A stretch of 46,558 nt of DNA from an uncultured Roseibacillus sp. (GTDB taxonomy: Bacteria > Verrucomicrobiota > Verrucomicrobiia > Verrucomicrobiales > Akkermansiaceae). Below the pieces are notes generated by a model that was not told the origin of the DNA, made no database searches, and saw nothing but the letters and a program-made list of their open reading frames with translations. The stretch spans positions 1-46,558 of the forward strand of contig CALFBF010000098.1 of NCBI GenBank assembly GCA_937949965.1. Reading direction: 5' to 3'. The position numbers and the translations under genes were made by a program. Shown here piece by piece: positions 30,656-40,013 of this stretch (position 1 is the first letter of the stretch; each line of letters begins with the position of its first letter).

Positions 30656-31456
30656 ATGAAAAATAGAACTTCGTTGCCTCTGATTTTAGCCCTCCTTACT
30701 CCTCTCCTCTTTGCGGAAGAGGAAACTGGCTTCGCCCCTCTCTTCGATGGAAAATCGCTTAAGGGTTGGAAGTCCGCACGCAGCACAGGCGAAGGTGACT
30801 GGGGGCCCTTTTCCGTCAATGAAACGGATAAAGCGATCCACGTCTATGCTGGACAAGAGGCAGACTCCAAGCAAATCAGCGACTGCCTCAATACCGAAAA
30901 AGAATACAGTCACTACATCCTCAAGCTGGAGTATCGCTGGCTCGGTAAGCGCTTTGCTCCCCGAACAGATTGGGACCGTGACGCCGGTCTACTCTTCCAT
31001 GTCCATGGAGAACTCAGCAAGGTCTGGCCACTTTCATTAGAAATGCAGATTGGAGAATCTCCAGGTGACAAGCCACCAGGTAAGCAGGCGGCAGGACGAT
31101 TCCACTCTGGAGACCTTTTTGTATTGGGGAAAGATTTACGGGCAGATACTCCTCGTGGTTCCTCTGGTTACAAAGCTGGCGCTGAGAAAAAAACAGGCAA
31201 GGGAGTAAAGACCAAGCTCGGGGTCGAAAAACCTCAAGGAGAATGGAATGAAATGGAAATTCACGTCCATGGGAGTGAGAAAGCTACCTTCATTTTTAAT
31301 GGCGAGGTGGTCTTGGAAACTTTTAATTTCACCCAACTCAATGAAGCGGGTGAGCGAATCCCACTGGAAAAAGGTCGCATTGGCTTACAGGCAGAGTGGG
31401 CTGAACTCCAATACCGTAATATTCGCATCAAAGAAATGACCCCTGATAAGCAGTAA
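30656..31456 (+). CDS. DUF1080 (3-keto-disaccharide hydrolase-type) secreted protein
   Basis: Signal peptide MKNRTSLPLILALLTPLLFA; FAPLFDGKSLKGWKS, LKLEYRW, EMQIGESPGDK, NEMEIHVHGSEKATFIFNGEVV, GRIGLQAEWAELQYRNIRIKEM. Confidence 0.92.
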   Translation: MKNRTSLPLILALLTPLLFAEEETGFAPLFDGKSLKGWKSARSTGEGDWGPFSVNETDKAIHVYAGQEADSKQISDCLNTEKEYSHYILKLEYRWLGKRFAPRTDWDRDAGLLFHVHGELSKVWPLSLEMQIGESPGDKPPGKQAAGRFHSGDLFVLGKDLRADTPRGSSGYKAGAEKKTGKGVKTKLGVEKPQGEWNEMEIHVHGSEKATFIFNGEVVLETFNFTQLNEAGERIPLEKGRIGLQAEWAELQYRNIRIKEMTPDKQ

Positions 31457-31650
31457 GCTTTGTCACAAAGAGCAGCTTTTCTTATCCAAACACAGAAACA
31501 CCTAATAGGCGCTCTCTTCAAAAGCCGATGAGAACGCTTTTAAAAAGAACTCCGATGCAAAGTATTTACTTACAAAGGAGTCTTATAACATACGCTTGAA
31601 AAACATTTGTTGTTTACTATCAACGCTTTAATAAAATAAATAAAAGTTAA

Positions 31651-31678
31651 TTGACAGGAGATCTTTATCTTATATAGT
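31651..31678 (+). promoter_or_regulatory. Predicted sigma70-type promoter of the PEP-CTERM gene
   Basis: TTGACA (31651-31656), 16-nt spacer, TATAGT (31673-31678), in an AT-rich stretch; ATG at 31692 is only 13 nt after the -10. Confidence 0.65.
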
Positions 31679-31691
31679 AAAGGTCCCTCTT

Positions 31692-32555
31692 ATGAAGCTC
31701 CCCCTGCTTTTACTTTTCTTCCCCATAGCCTCTGCCCATTCCGCCACCTTCATCATCGGAGATGGATTTGTTTTAGATGGTAGCGAAATGCTTTCTGATG
31801 CCCGAGCAAGTGCAGGTAATGGTCAAACAGAAGGTTTTCCGAATGCTTCGACTAATGTCGTCTTCAACGCCGCTACAGGTGCGGCGACCAATCCTTTCGG
31901 ATCGGTAAATGGCACAAACGGATTTCAGCCGCTATCAGTTGGCCGAGATTTCGGCGGAAATCTCGTTCGTTCAGAAATTTCGTTTAATCTTTCAAATTTA
32001 CCTGCCGCGCCAGCAGGATTCGAATACAATATTACAAATATCGCTTTATCTATCGAGCTCAGTAATAACAACCAAGCCAACGGTGACACCCCGATCAACG
32101 TGTATGCTCAAAATGGAGTAACTCCCGCAGACATCAACCGCCTAACAGGAGCCGTACCTTCTACTGCTGATGCCGCCTTCACGGTATTAGCGAGTGATTC
32201 GCCAAGTCAATTCTTGCCTCTCGTTAACTTCCAAAATCCTAATTCTCTGTTAGATCTCAACACCGACCAAATTTTTTCGGTAACTCTCGATGCACCCAAC
32301 GTAAACGGTTCGGGAACGGATTTTGTTTTCTTAGGTTCCGGTCTAGGCCCAATCAATGGCGATGAGGTAGATAGTGCTCTCCTCGACAGCGACGGTCTGT
32401 TCGACGGGAATGTAAGCCAATTGGCCGGAACGAATTTCGTACAAGTTGCTCCTCGCCTCCTCATTGATGTTGAGCTCATCGCCATTCCCGAACCATCTAC
32501 TACTTCGGTCACACTAATCGGTATTTGTTCTCTTCTTCTCCGGCGGAGGCGTTAG
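31692..32555 (+). CDS. PEP-CTERM-anchored exported protein
   Basis: N-terminal signal MKLPLLLLFFPIASAHS; C-terminal tripartite IPEPSTTSVTLIGICSLLLRRRR (PEP motif, hydrophobic stretch, basic tail). Confidence 0.9.
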   Translation: MKLPLLLLFFPIASAHSATFIIGDGFVLDGSEMLSDARASAGNGQTEGFPNASTNVVFNAATGAATNPFGSVNGTNGFQPLSVGRDFGGNLVRSEISFNLSNLPAAPAGFEYNITNIALSIELSNNNQANGDTPINVYAQNGVTPADINRLTGAVPSTADAAFTVLASDSPSQFLPLVNFQNPNSLLDLNTDQIFSVTLDAPNVNGSGTDFVFLGSGLGPINGDEVDSALLDSDGLFDGNVSQLAGTNFVQVAPRLLIDVELIAIPEPSTTSVTLIGICSLLLRRRR

Positions 32556-32570
32556 TCTGACTTCTGGCCG

Positions 32571-34145
32571 ATGGATCAAAAATATTTTTTCCCTCTGGGG
32601 CTGATCCTATTATGGCTTGGCCTCTTTTTTGTTTATTGGCAGACTTTTTCATTCTCCCCACTCAATTACGATGATCATAGTTATCTCAACCTTCATCCTC
32701 TCGCGCAAGAGAGCTTAGCCTCTCCTTCGTTTTGGTTTTCCTTATTCCAAAGCGCTACCGTTAATCTGTGGACCCCCTTAACTGATCTCTCTCATCAGAT
32801 TCTCTTCCGAGTTTCTCCTTCCCCTGCTCTGCACCATTTCTGCAACCTTCTTCTGCACGGTATCAACGCCACGCTCTGGGCATTTCTTCTTCGTTTCACT
32901 ACCAAGAACACTGTCTTAGCGTTAGCGAGTGCTCTCCTATTCGCTTGGCATCCGCTTTCGGTAGAATCAGTCGCTTGGATTTCGGGCCGCAAAGATCTTC
33001 TCTGTACTTTCTTCATCACTCTCTCATTATTCTCACACTGCTTTTGGATTCAGACTTCCGCAAAACGTTACTTCATTGCCTCTCTCTTACTTGCGGTGGC
33101 GGCTACGCTAAGTAAACCGATCGCTTTCGTCCTCCCGCTTTTACTCTTAGTCTTTGACCTCTGGCCTCTGCAGCGATCGCTTCGTTCGCGATCTGTCTAT
33201 CTCGAGAAGATCCCCTTTCTCGGTATTTCATTGGTGAGTGTCTTCATTACTCTTCACTTTCAATCTCTAGGCGGCCAAGCAGTTGATGATGGGCGAAACT
33301 TCTTTGAACGGGTAGCGGGAGCGTTCTGGGCGATCCAGCACAGCTTCAGCTCCCTTCTCTGGCCTTTCGAACTCCATCTCAACTACACCGATCCAACCGA
33401 ACTCAACATCAAGCAAATTCTACTTGTCGCAGGAGGATGCCTTGCGGGTCTCGCTGTGATTCTACAACAATATAAACTACGGCCCTACCTCCTAACTGCA
33501 CTTCTCTGGTATCTCTTAACTCTCGGCCCCACCCTCGGACTCATTCGAGCAGGCAATCATCTAGCGGCAGATCGGTATCTCTATCTTCCGCTGTTAGGTT
33601 TGCTAATCGGAATCACCAGCCTTCTCCAGCATCGCCCAAAATTACTCGTTGGTTTACTCCTCGCCCTCGCTTTTCCCCTCCTTCTTCTCACCCACACACA
33701 AGTGAGTTCTTGGAGAAGCCTCGACTCTCTTTCTCAAAAAATACTCGCTCATCAACCTCAAAACCCAAGTGGACACCACCTCCAAGCACTCACTCTGAGT
33801 CAGCAAGGCAATACAGAAGAGGCTCACCATCATCTCGCGCAATGTCTAAAAATTCAGCCCACCCATACCGAAGCGAATCTCTTACTCGCGCAGTTGCTTT
33901 ACCAAGAAGAAGACTTCCAAAGAGCTTACCACCACTTTCTCGTCGCTGCTCAGCTTCGCACTCAAGAGGCCTGGATTCAGGAACGACTCGCAATAACAGC
34001 TTACCGAACGAAGAGGCCTTCCGTCGCACGTGATCATCTGCTGCAGGCGATCGCGCTCGCTCCTCAAGAGGATTCGGATCTTCGATTACAGGAAAAGTGG
34101 AATCGACTATTTCCAAAGGAAGCTTATCCCGCAGAAGAGCGGTAA
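32571..34145 (+). CDS. Multi-TM protein with C-terminal TPR repeats (TMTC-like/glycosyltransferase-type membrane family)
   Basis: LNYDDHSYLNLHPL, TVNLWTPLTDLSHQILF, HHFCNLLLHGINATLWAFLL, WHPLSVESVAWISGRKDLLCTFF, GNHLAADRYLYLPLLGLLIG; C-terminal TPR-like helices (HHLQALTLSQQGNTEEAHHHLAQCLKIQPTHTEANLLLAQLLY). Confidence 0.82.
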   Translation: MDQKYFFPLGLILLWLGLFFVYWQTFSFSPLNYDDHSYLNLHPLAQESLASPSFWFSLFQSATVNLWTPLTDLSHQILFRVSPSPALHHFCNLLLHGINATLWAFLLRFTTKNTVLALASALLFAWHPLSVESVAWISGRKDLLCTFFITLSLFSHCFWIQTSAKRYFIASLLLAVAATLSKPIAFVLPLLLLVFDLWPLQRSLRSRSVYLEKIPFLGISLVSVFITLHFQSLGGQAVDDGRNFFERVAGAFWAIQHSFSSLLWPFELHLNYTDPTELNIKQILLVAGGCLAGLAVILQQYKLRPYLLTALLWYLLTLGPTLGLIRAGNHLAADRYLYLPLLGLLIGITSLLQHRPKLLVGLLLALAFPLLLLTHTQVSSWRSLDSLSQKILAHQPQNPSGHHLQALTLSQQGNTEEAHHHLAQCLKIQPTHTEANLLLAQLLYQEEDFQRAYHHFLVAAQLRTQEAWIQERLAITAYRTKRPSVARDHLLQAIALAPQEDSDLRLQEKWNRLFPKEAYPAEER

Positions 34146-34293
34146 AGAACTGGTTCCTAGATTTTCTCTCACTGCCAAAGAGCCCACAAATAGGCGCGAC
34201 CGCCTTTGCTCGTGAGAAACGCGGGAATATGACGGGGTAAAGTCACAGGTCAGACTCGCTCGATTGTTAGGACATCCTTATAAAGTAATTTCT

Positions 34294-35151
34294 GTGAGCA
34301 ACGAGACAACGACCCTGCCTTACTTACTAAGACTTCTAGACGATGAACAACCAGACGTTCGTGAAGTCATTTCCGCCCAGCTAGCCAACTTTGGCGGAGA
34401 CCTTAGCGATCAGGTCGCGGGGCTCGGTATCGATCTTTCGGATCAAGATCGAAAAACGCTTTCCGTTCTCCTCCAACCAGCGCGGCGAGCTTCTTTGAGA
34501 GAAGCTTGGTTCACGCCCTCTCGTGCTCTCTTGGAACCTGATGGAGATTGGGATCTCTTCGAGGCTTTTCTCCGGATGATTTCAGATTTCCTTCATGATG
34601 GCGTTTCATTACGTCCTTCGATGTCTGATCTCTTGGACGATCTAGCTGATGAATCGGCAGAAATCGGGCTCAACGATCCCATCCCTCTCGCTAGTTGGCT
34701 TTTCGACAATGATCGCTTAACCGCGAACAAGAGAGATTACTATAATCCTCGTAATTCTGATCTAGCCCACGTTTTGGAGAACGGAGTTGGCAACCCTCTT
34801 TCCCTTTCTCTCATTCTTATCCTCGTGGCCCAGCGTCGCAAAATCCCAATCTACGGTTGCAACTACCCCGGTCACTTCTTGTGCTGGACAGATACCTCTT
34901 CAGGTCCATTGGTGATCGATCCTTACAACAAGGCTCGGACCTTGGCGGTGAAACAAATCATCGCTAATAATCCTGGAATCTCTACCACAAGTAAAGATGC
35001 CCTCTCGGCTCCTGCTCGCCAAGTAGATATGCTCCGAAGAGTGCTTTCTAACCTGGCCCACGCTTACACCAAAGCCGATTCTACAGAGGACCTTCTTCTG
35101 GTGAAAGAGCTGACCGAAAGCCTTGATGAGATCGATCTCACCGTCCTCTGA
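34294..35151 (+). CDS. SirB1-like transglutaminase-fold protein
   Basis: LFDNDRLTANKRDYYNPRNSDLAHVLENGVGNPLSLSLILILVAQRRKIPIYGCNYPGHFLCW is the SirB1 core. Start could be GTG 34294 or TTG 34264. Confidence 0.82.
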   Translation: MSNETTTLPYLLRLLDDEQPDVREVISAQLANFGGDLSDQVAGLGIDLSDQDRKTLSVLLQPARRASLREAWFTPSRALLEPDGDWDLFEAFLRMISDFLHDGVSLRPSMSDLLDDLADESAEIGLNDPIPLASWLFDNDRLTANKRDYYNPRNSDLAHVLENGVGNPLSLSLILILVAQRRKIPIYGCNYPGHFLCWTDTSSGPLVIDPYNKARTLAVKQIIANNPGISTTSKDALSAPARQVDMLRRVLSNLAHAYTKADSTEDLLLVKELTESLDEIDLTVL

Positions 35152-35977
35152 GCTACTGACAATAGCCGGTTCTCGCGTAGTGTGGCACCGTTGGTATCCC
35201 GTTGAGCGCGAGTGTCGGGCCACTCTTCTTTTCTTCCATGGCCAAGGCGACTATGGAGAACGTTACCAGGAGCTTGCTGACTTTTTCCTCGGGGAAGGAG
35301 TCGCTTTCATCATCTGCGATCTCCCTGGACACGGGCAGTCTGTTGGCAAGCGCGGACATATCCCGAGTTGGCACATCATCCAGGAAATAGCCAAGACCGG
35401 GCTTGCGAATGCACACCAGAGGATGCCGGGGAAGCCCGTTGGCCTCGGTGGCCATTCCGTGGGTGGATTGCTTGCTCTTTCTTTGATCGGTGAGCTCAAG
35501 GAAGACCTTGCCTTCAGTTGGATCAGCTCGCCTTTCCTTCAACTCGGCTCAAAGCGAACTCGCTGGCAGACGCGGCTCCTGCCTCTCTTGTCCCTTCTCT
35601 TGCCTAAAGTAACTGTCAGCACAGGGGTATCTGCCGAGATGTGTCGCGAGAACTTTGCTAAAGAACAACTACAGGTTCCTCATTTTTTTCACAATCGAAT
35701 CTCATTCCGCTGGGCACACCTTTTGTCCAGTCTCGCAGAAGGAGTAAAAACACGACCAAAGCGAATTCCAAATGCCTTGCCGTTACTGATCACCCAAGGC
35801 GAAGATGACGAAATCTGCCCCGCTCCCCTTTGTCAGGAATTTGTAAAAACGCTCTCAGTCAAGGAGCTGACTCTTCGGTTGTATCCCAAAACTCGACACG
35901 AACCTTTTGCCGATCATTGCCAACAAAAGTTCACGGACGATCTGCGGGCATGGCTCAACGATACCCTTTCGTCGTAA
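35123..35977 (+). CDS. Alpha/beta hydrolase (monoacylglycerol lipase/lysophospholipase-like)
   Basis: LLFFHGQGDYGERYQELADFF, DLPGHGQSVGKRGHIPSW, VGLGGHSVGGLLAL (nucleophile elbow), TQGEDDEICP, KTRHEPFAD. Start may be slightly downstream of the track start. Confidence 0.87.
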   Translation: MMRSISPSSELLTIAGSRVVWHRWYPVERECRATLLFFHGQGDYGERYQELADFFLGEGVAFIICDLPGHGQSVGKRGHIPSWHIIQEIAKTGLANAHQRMPGKPVGLGGHSVGGLLALSLIGELKEDLAFSWISSPFLQLGSKRTRWQTRLLPLLSLLLPKVTVSTGVSAEMCRENFAKEQLQVPHFFHNRISFRWAHLLSSLAEGVKTRPKRIPNALPLLITQGEDDEICPAPLCQEFVKTLSVKELTLRLYPKTRHEPFADHCQQKFTDDLRAWLNDTLSS

Positions 35978-36004
35978 AGACTCGGCAGCTTGCTAACAGA
36001 TGTT

Positions 36005-37072
36005 TTATCCATGAGGATACATCTCGTGATGCTTAATTGCTTCAGTACCTACGGCAGCGACAGTTCCTAACAGACTTCTGCGTGTCACCGTGCGAGGAAC
36101 TTGAGCAGCAGGGCGAGTCAAGCCCAAGACCAATTGGCCATACTTATCAGCCCCACCTAAGTGACGTAATAACTTCATTGAAATATGAGCGGCATCCAGA
36201 TTTGGAAAAACTAACACATCTGCCGCAGGACGAGAAGTCATCTGGGGAAGCTTGACCTCCGCGGCAAGAGGATCGAGAGCAACATCAGCTTGCAACTCGC
36301 CATCGATCTCCAGTTCATAACGGTTCTGAGTGACAATCGCGCGTGCAGCCTCGGTGGCAGCTCGCACTCTCGTGGCAGAATCGCTCGCTCCCGAGTTCAT
36401 CGTCGAATGACTCAACATGGCCACCCGCACTCGCCGATCTAGGTAATGATGTGCTAAGCGTCCGGTCTGAACCGCAATATTCGTTAGCTCTGAAACAGTG
36501 GGGATATCACTAATTCCACAATCTGCGAGGTAAAGAACACCATTAGGCCCAAAGTGAGGCATCGTCTCAGACACCATAATGGCAGCGGTGAAGGGATGCT
36601 CAATCCCGGGCATGGGCTTGACGAGTTGGACCAAGGCTCGATGAATGGTAGCAGGAAGGTGCTGATTCCCCCCTACCATGGCATCGGCTTGACCATATTG
36701 AATCATCATCGCGGCAAAGAAGTGATCACGACTCACGGTCTCGCGAGGGTTGGCGAGACGGACGCCCTTGAGCTTCTCAATCCGAATAAGACGTTCGGTG
36801 AAGAGGTCGAGATCGTCTGCCTTGGTCGGATCGATAACATTCACGAACTCCATCTTGGCTCCACATTCTTTAGCCAAAGCGTAAATTTTTTCGCGGTTAC
36901 CGAGTAGAATGGGCGCTCCAATCCCTAATCTCACCATCTCGTCAGCGACCTGGATGACACGCTCATCCTCTCCTTCCGAAAAGACAATCCGCTTGGGATG
37001 CCGCTTCAACGATTCGAATAATGGTCCGGTGAAGACATCCGGTTCCGCCCATCCACTTGCGCTTTCACTCAT
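36005..37072 (-). CDS. pta: Phosphate acetyltransferase (short Pta)
   Basis: RIVFSEGEDERVIQVADEMVRLGIGAPILLGN, QYGQADAMVGG, LADCGISDIPTVSELTNIA, VAMLSHSTMNSGAS, ELDGELQADVAL-type segment, DVLVFPNLDAAHISMKLL. Confidence 0.88.
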   Translation of the reverse strand: MSESASGWAEPDVFTGPLFESLKRHPKRIVFSEGEDERVIQVADEMVRLGIGAPILLGNREKIYALAKECGAKMEFVNVIDPTKADDLDLFTERLIRIEKLKGVRLANPRETVSRDHFFAAMMIQYGQADAMVGGNQHLPATIHRALVQLVKPMPGIEHPFTAAIMVSETMPHFGPNGVLYLADCGISDIPTVSELTNIAVQTGRLAHHYLDRRVRVAMLSHSTMNSGASDSATRVRAATEAARAIVTQNRYELEIDGELQADVALDPLAAEVKLPQMTSRPAADVLVFPNLDAAHISMKLLRHLGGADKYGQLVLGLTRPAAQVPRTVTRRSLLGTVAAVGTEAIKHHEMYPHG

Positions 37073-37203
37073 AATTAGCCGTAATCCCCGCTTTAAATAT
37101 CAGGTCGTGAACACTCTACGCGCCTCTTTCAATTCTCACAATCGCAAAGCGTGTGCAGTCAAAGGTTCTGGAGCTAAAAGAAAATGGCGATAGTATCTAC
37201 CTC

Positions 37204-37989
37204 GTGAGTAGCGATCTCCACACCCACACTCCTCTTTGCCATCATGCCAAAGGTACTCCCGCACAGTATATTGCCGCGGCTAAGGCTGCAGGCTTACAAA
37301 TCTACGGAATATCTGACCATGCACCTCATCTGCCCGAACCTTTCGACGATTGGCGAATGTCGATGAGCGACCTCCCTGCCTATTACGAATGGATTGCTGA
37401 GGCCCGAGAACACGCTGGGGGCCAACTCACTATCCAAGCAGGACTGGAATGCGATTGGCTAACAGGTTGCGAGTCGCACATTGAGCACTTACGCAGGGCG
37501 CATCCTTGGGATTACTTGATTGGTTCTGTCCACTATCTTCCTAGTCGAAACAACCGACGTTGGGATTTCGATAATCCCGCACACCTTTCTCAATGGAAAA
37601 ACTTGAATGCGAATGAACTAATTGAATTATGGAAACTCTATTGGCAAACCTATACCGAGATGGTTCAGGCGGATCTCTTCGAGATCCACGGTCATCCCGA
37701 TCTGATTAAGAAATTCTCCTTCATTCCTTCGGGAGATCTCCGGAGATATTATGAGCCTGTCATCACCGCACTTTCTCACACGGGCAAAGCCTTCGAGATC
37801 AACACCGCAGGATGGCACAAGCCCTGTGCCGAGCAGTACCCTACACGCCAGTTCCTCGAACTCGCTGCAGAGGCGAAAATCCCAGTCTATATTAATTCCG
37901 ATGCTCACTCTCCTCAAGAAGTGGCCAGAGACTTCCCAAAAGCGCATCAACTCGTAAAAGAAGTAGGCCTCAACCTGGTGACTCCTTAA
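37204..37989 (+). CDS. PHP-domain histidinol-phosphatase
   Basis: SDLHTHTPLCHHAKGTPAQYI, YGISDHAPH, AGLECDWL, DYLIGSVHYLPS, FEIHGHPDLIKKF, INSDAHSPQEV: PHP/HisK-type. GTG start at 37204 plausible; track start 37153. Confidence 0.85.
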   Translation: MSSDLHTHTPLCHHAKGTPAQYIAAAKAAGLQIYGISDHAPHLPEPFDDWRMSMSDLPAYYEWIAEAREHAGGQLTIQAGLECDWLTGCESHIEHLRRAHPWDYLIGSVHYLPSRNNRRWDFDNPAHLSQWKNLNANELIELWKLYWQTYTEMVQADLFEIHGHPDLIKKFSFIPSGDLRRYYEPVITALSHTGKAFEINTAGWHKPCAEQYPTRQFLELAAEAKIPVYINSDAHSPQEVARDFPKAHQLVKEVGLNLVTP

Positions 37990-38114
37990 CGCTTGGAACT
38001 CGGCCCTTGCTAGCCCGTCACCAAATTGGCCCGCGCACTACGCAGTAATCCCCTCCTCACAATTCTCCCATCATTAGGTTGTTTCTCTGTCAAAGAAATC
38101 GCTAAGTTCGCCGC

Positions 38115-38735
38115 ATGGAAATCGACCTTGAAACCCTCAAACCTGCTGACTGTTACAAACTTCTAGCTTCCCTTGTTACCCCGCGCCCTATTGCTTGGAT
38201 CACGACTATCGATGGGCTTGGACGAGTCAATGCAGCGCCTTTTTCCTTCTTCAACGTCTTTGGCTCCAATCCTCCCCTGGTAGCCTTTGCGCCGGGGAAT
38301 AAGGAACCTGCTCGTAATGGGAAAGCAGCAGAAGCCAAAGACACCGCACGCAATATTCGCGAGAATGGAGAATTCGTGATTCATCTCGTCCCAGGAGAGC
38401 TCGCCCAGGCCATGGTCGCCACCTCGGCCTCACTCTCTGCGGGAGAAGATGAACTGGCGTCGGTCGGACTCACCACAACGCCATCTCTCAAAATCGCTCC
38501 TCCTCGTATCCTCGAAGCTCCCATTGCTATCGAGTGTAAGGAACACCAAACGATCGAAATCGGCAGCAATCGCTTGGTGATCGGGATCGGTCTCCATCTC
38601 TATGCCAAAGACGGCCTGTTAGATGAGAACAACTACCACGTAAATCAAAAAGACTGGACCCCCATCGGCCGCATGGGGGCTCCAGATTGGTATACTCATA
38701 CGAATGATTTATTCGAAATCGAGCGCCCTGACTAA
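38115..38735 (+). CDS. Flavin reductase family (FMN-binding split-barrel) protein
   Basis: YKLLASLVTPRPIAWITTIDGLGRVNAAPFSFFNVFGSNPPLVAFAPG...DTARNIRENGEFVIHLV. Confidence 0.92.
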   Translation: MEIDLETLKPADCYKLLASLVTPRPIAWITTIDGLGRVNAAPFSFFNVFGSNPPLVAFAPGNKEPARNGKAAEAKDTARNIRENGEFVIHLVPGELAQAMVATSASLSAGEDELASVGLTTTPSLKIAPPRILEAPIAIECKEHQTIEIGSNRLVIGIGLHLYAKDGLLDENNYHVNQKDWTPIGRMGAPDWYTHTNDLFEIERPD

Positions 38736-38776
38736 ATCGCTTAACCCTCTCCCACCTACGAACAATCCAGTATTAA

Positions 38777-39955
38777 GTGATGAATCCTCTCATTACCCCA
38801 ACAGAAGCCGATAAGATTATTTCGGAGTCGATTGCCCCTCTCACCACCGAGACGGTCCCTTTCGCGGCCGCCTTGAAGCGGACCCTCCGCCAGTCTCTCG
38901 TCGCCGATCGCGATTTCCCTCCCTTTGACCGCGTAATGATGGACGGCATTGCGTGCCGTTCACGTGATTTAGCGCTCGGCCCTCTCCGAATGCAAGGACT
39001 CCATCCTGCCGGTTCCCCCATCCCGGCGGCACTCGAACCAGGTCACTGCTGGCAGATTATGACGGGAGCGACTTTGCCCCCCGATTGTGATACTATTATT
39101 CCCGTAGAAGAAATCTCCCTCAATCAAAACCATGCTACAATCTCTCTTAACTTCCAACCACACGCAGGGCAATTCATTCACCGGGAAGGCTCAGACTGCA
39201 TTGCAGGAACAGAACTGCTAGCTCCGGGAACTCTGCTGACCCCTGCTCACTTAGGCCTCGCAGCCACGATCGGAGCGACCAAACTTACCGTCACCAAACA
39301 ACCTCGAGTCACCATCCTCACAACTGGCGATGAACTCGTCCCCCCGCACGAAGTCCCGCTCCCACATCAGCTCCGGCAATCTAACGGCACCGTCCTGCAA
39401 GGAGCCCTGAACGAACGAGATCCGCACAACCCCTTCCTCAAACGACAGCATCTCTCCGATGATCTGGAAGAGACCAAAACGGCCTTAGCGCATGCCCTCA
39501 ATGAATCAGACTTGATTCTACTCTCAGGAGGAATTTCAAAGGGGAAAAAGGACTTTATCCGTCCCGCACTCGAATCCCTGGTCGGTCTCCCCGCCTTTCA
39601 CGGAGTGGCACAAAGGCCTGGGAAACCGCTCGCTTACTGGAACCCTAGTTCGAAAAATCCTCCCATATTTGCACTCCCCGGCAACCCCAACTCCACCTAC
39701 CTCACCTTCCTCCGCTACGTTCGGCCAGCTCTTCATCTCCTCGCGGGGAGCACGGTGCCCTCAGGGATACAGCTCCCGCTGGCAAACACACCCGAACCTC
39801 ATCCTAAGCTCACTTGCTTTCTCCCCGCGACCTTGCAGCCCAATGGTAAGCTAGCGATTCTCACTCCTCAGAACTCAGGTGACTTTGCGAGCGCGCTCGA
39901 TTCCGCTGGTTTTATCGAGCTCTCCCCAGACGCACACGTTCACTACTACCATTGA
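38777..39955 (+). CDS. moeA: Molybdopterin molybdotransferase MoeA
   Basis: ADRDFPPFDRVMMDGIACRS, GHCWQIMTGATLPPDCDTIIPVE, RVTILTTGDELVPP, LLSGGISKGKKDF, VAQRPGKPLAYW, PIFALPGNPNST. Confidence 0.94.
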   Translation: MMNPLITPTEADKIISESIAPLTTETVPFAAALKRTLRQSLVADRDFPPFDRVMMDGIACRSRDLALGPLRMQGLHPAGSPIPAALEPGHCWQIMTGATLPPDCDTIIPVEEISLNQNHATISLNFQPHAGQFIHREGSDCIAGTELLAPGTLLTPAHLGLAATIGATKLTVTKQPRVTILTTGDELVPPHEVPLPHQLRQSNGTVLQGALNERDPHNPFLKRQHLSDDLEETKTALAHALNESDLILLSGGISKGKKDFIRPALESLVGLPAFHGVAQRPGKPLAYWNPSSKNPPIFALPGNPNSTYLTFLRYVRPALHLLAGSTVPSGIQLPLANTPEPHPKLTCFLPATLQPNGKLAILTPQNSGDFASALDSAGFIELSPDAHVHYYH

Positions 39956-40013
39956 TGTTCATGACCTCCCTAGCCCTCGTCAGAGGATCATTGAGGCCTC
40001 ATCTTCGTAAGAA

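Noticed and set aside
31440-31490. Possible terminator after the DUF1080 gene (ctttgtcacaaag)
   Set aside because: Only a 5-bp stem with a 3-nt loop and a weak T-tract; too weak to call.
36554-36907. 117-aa plus-strand ORF inside pta
   Set aside because: Shadow ORF antisense to conserved Pta motifs.
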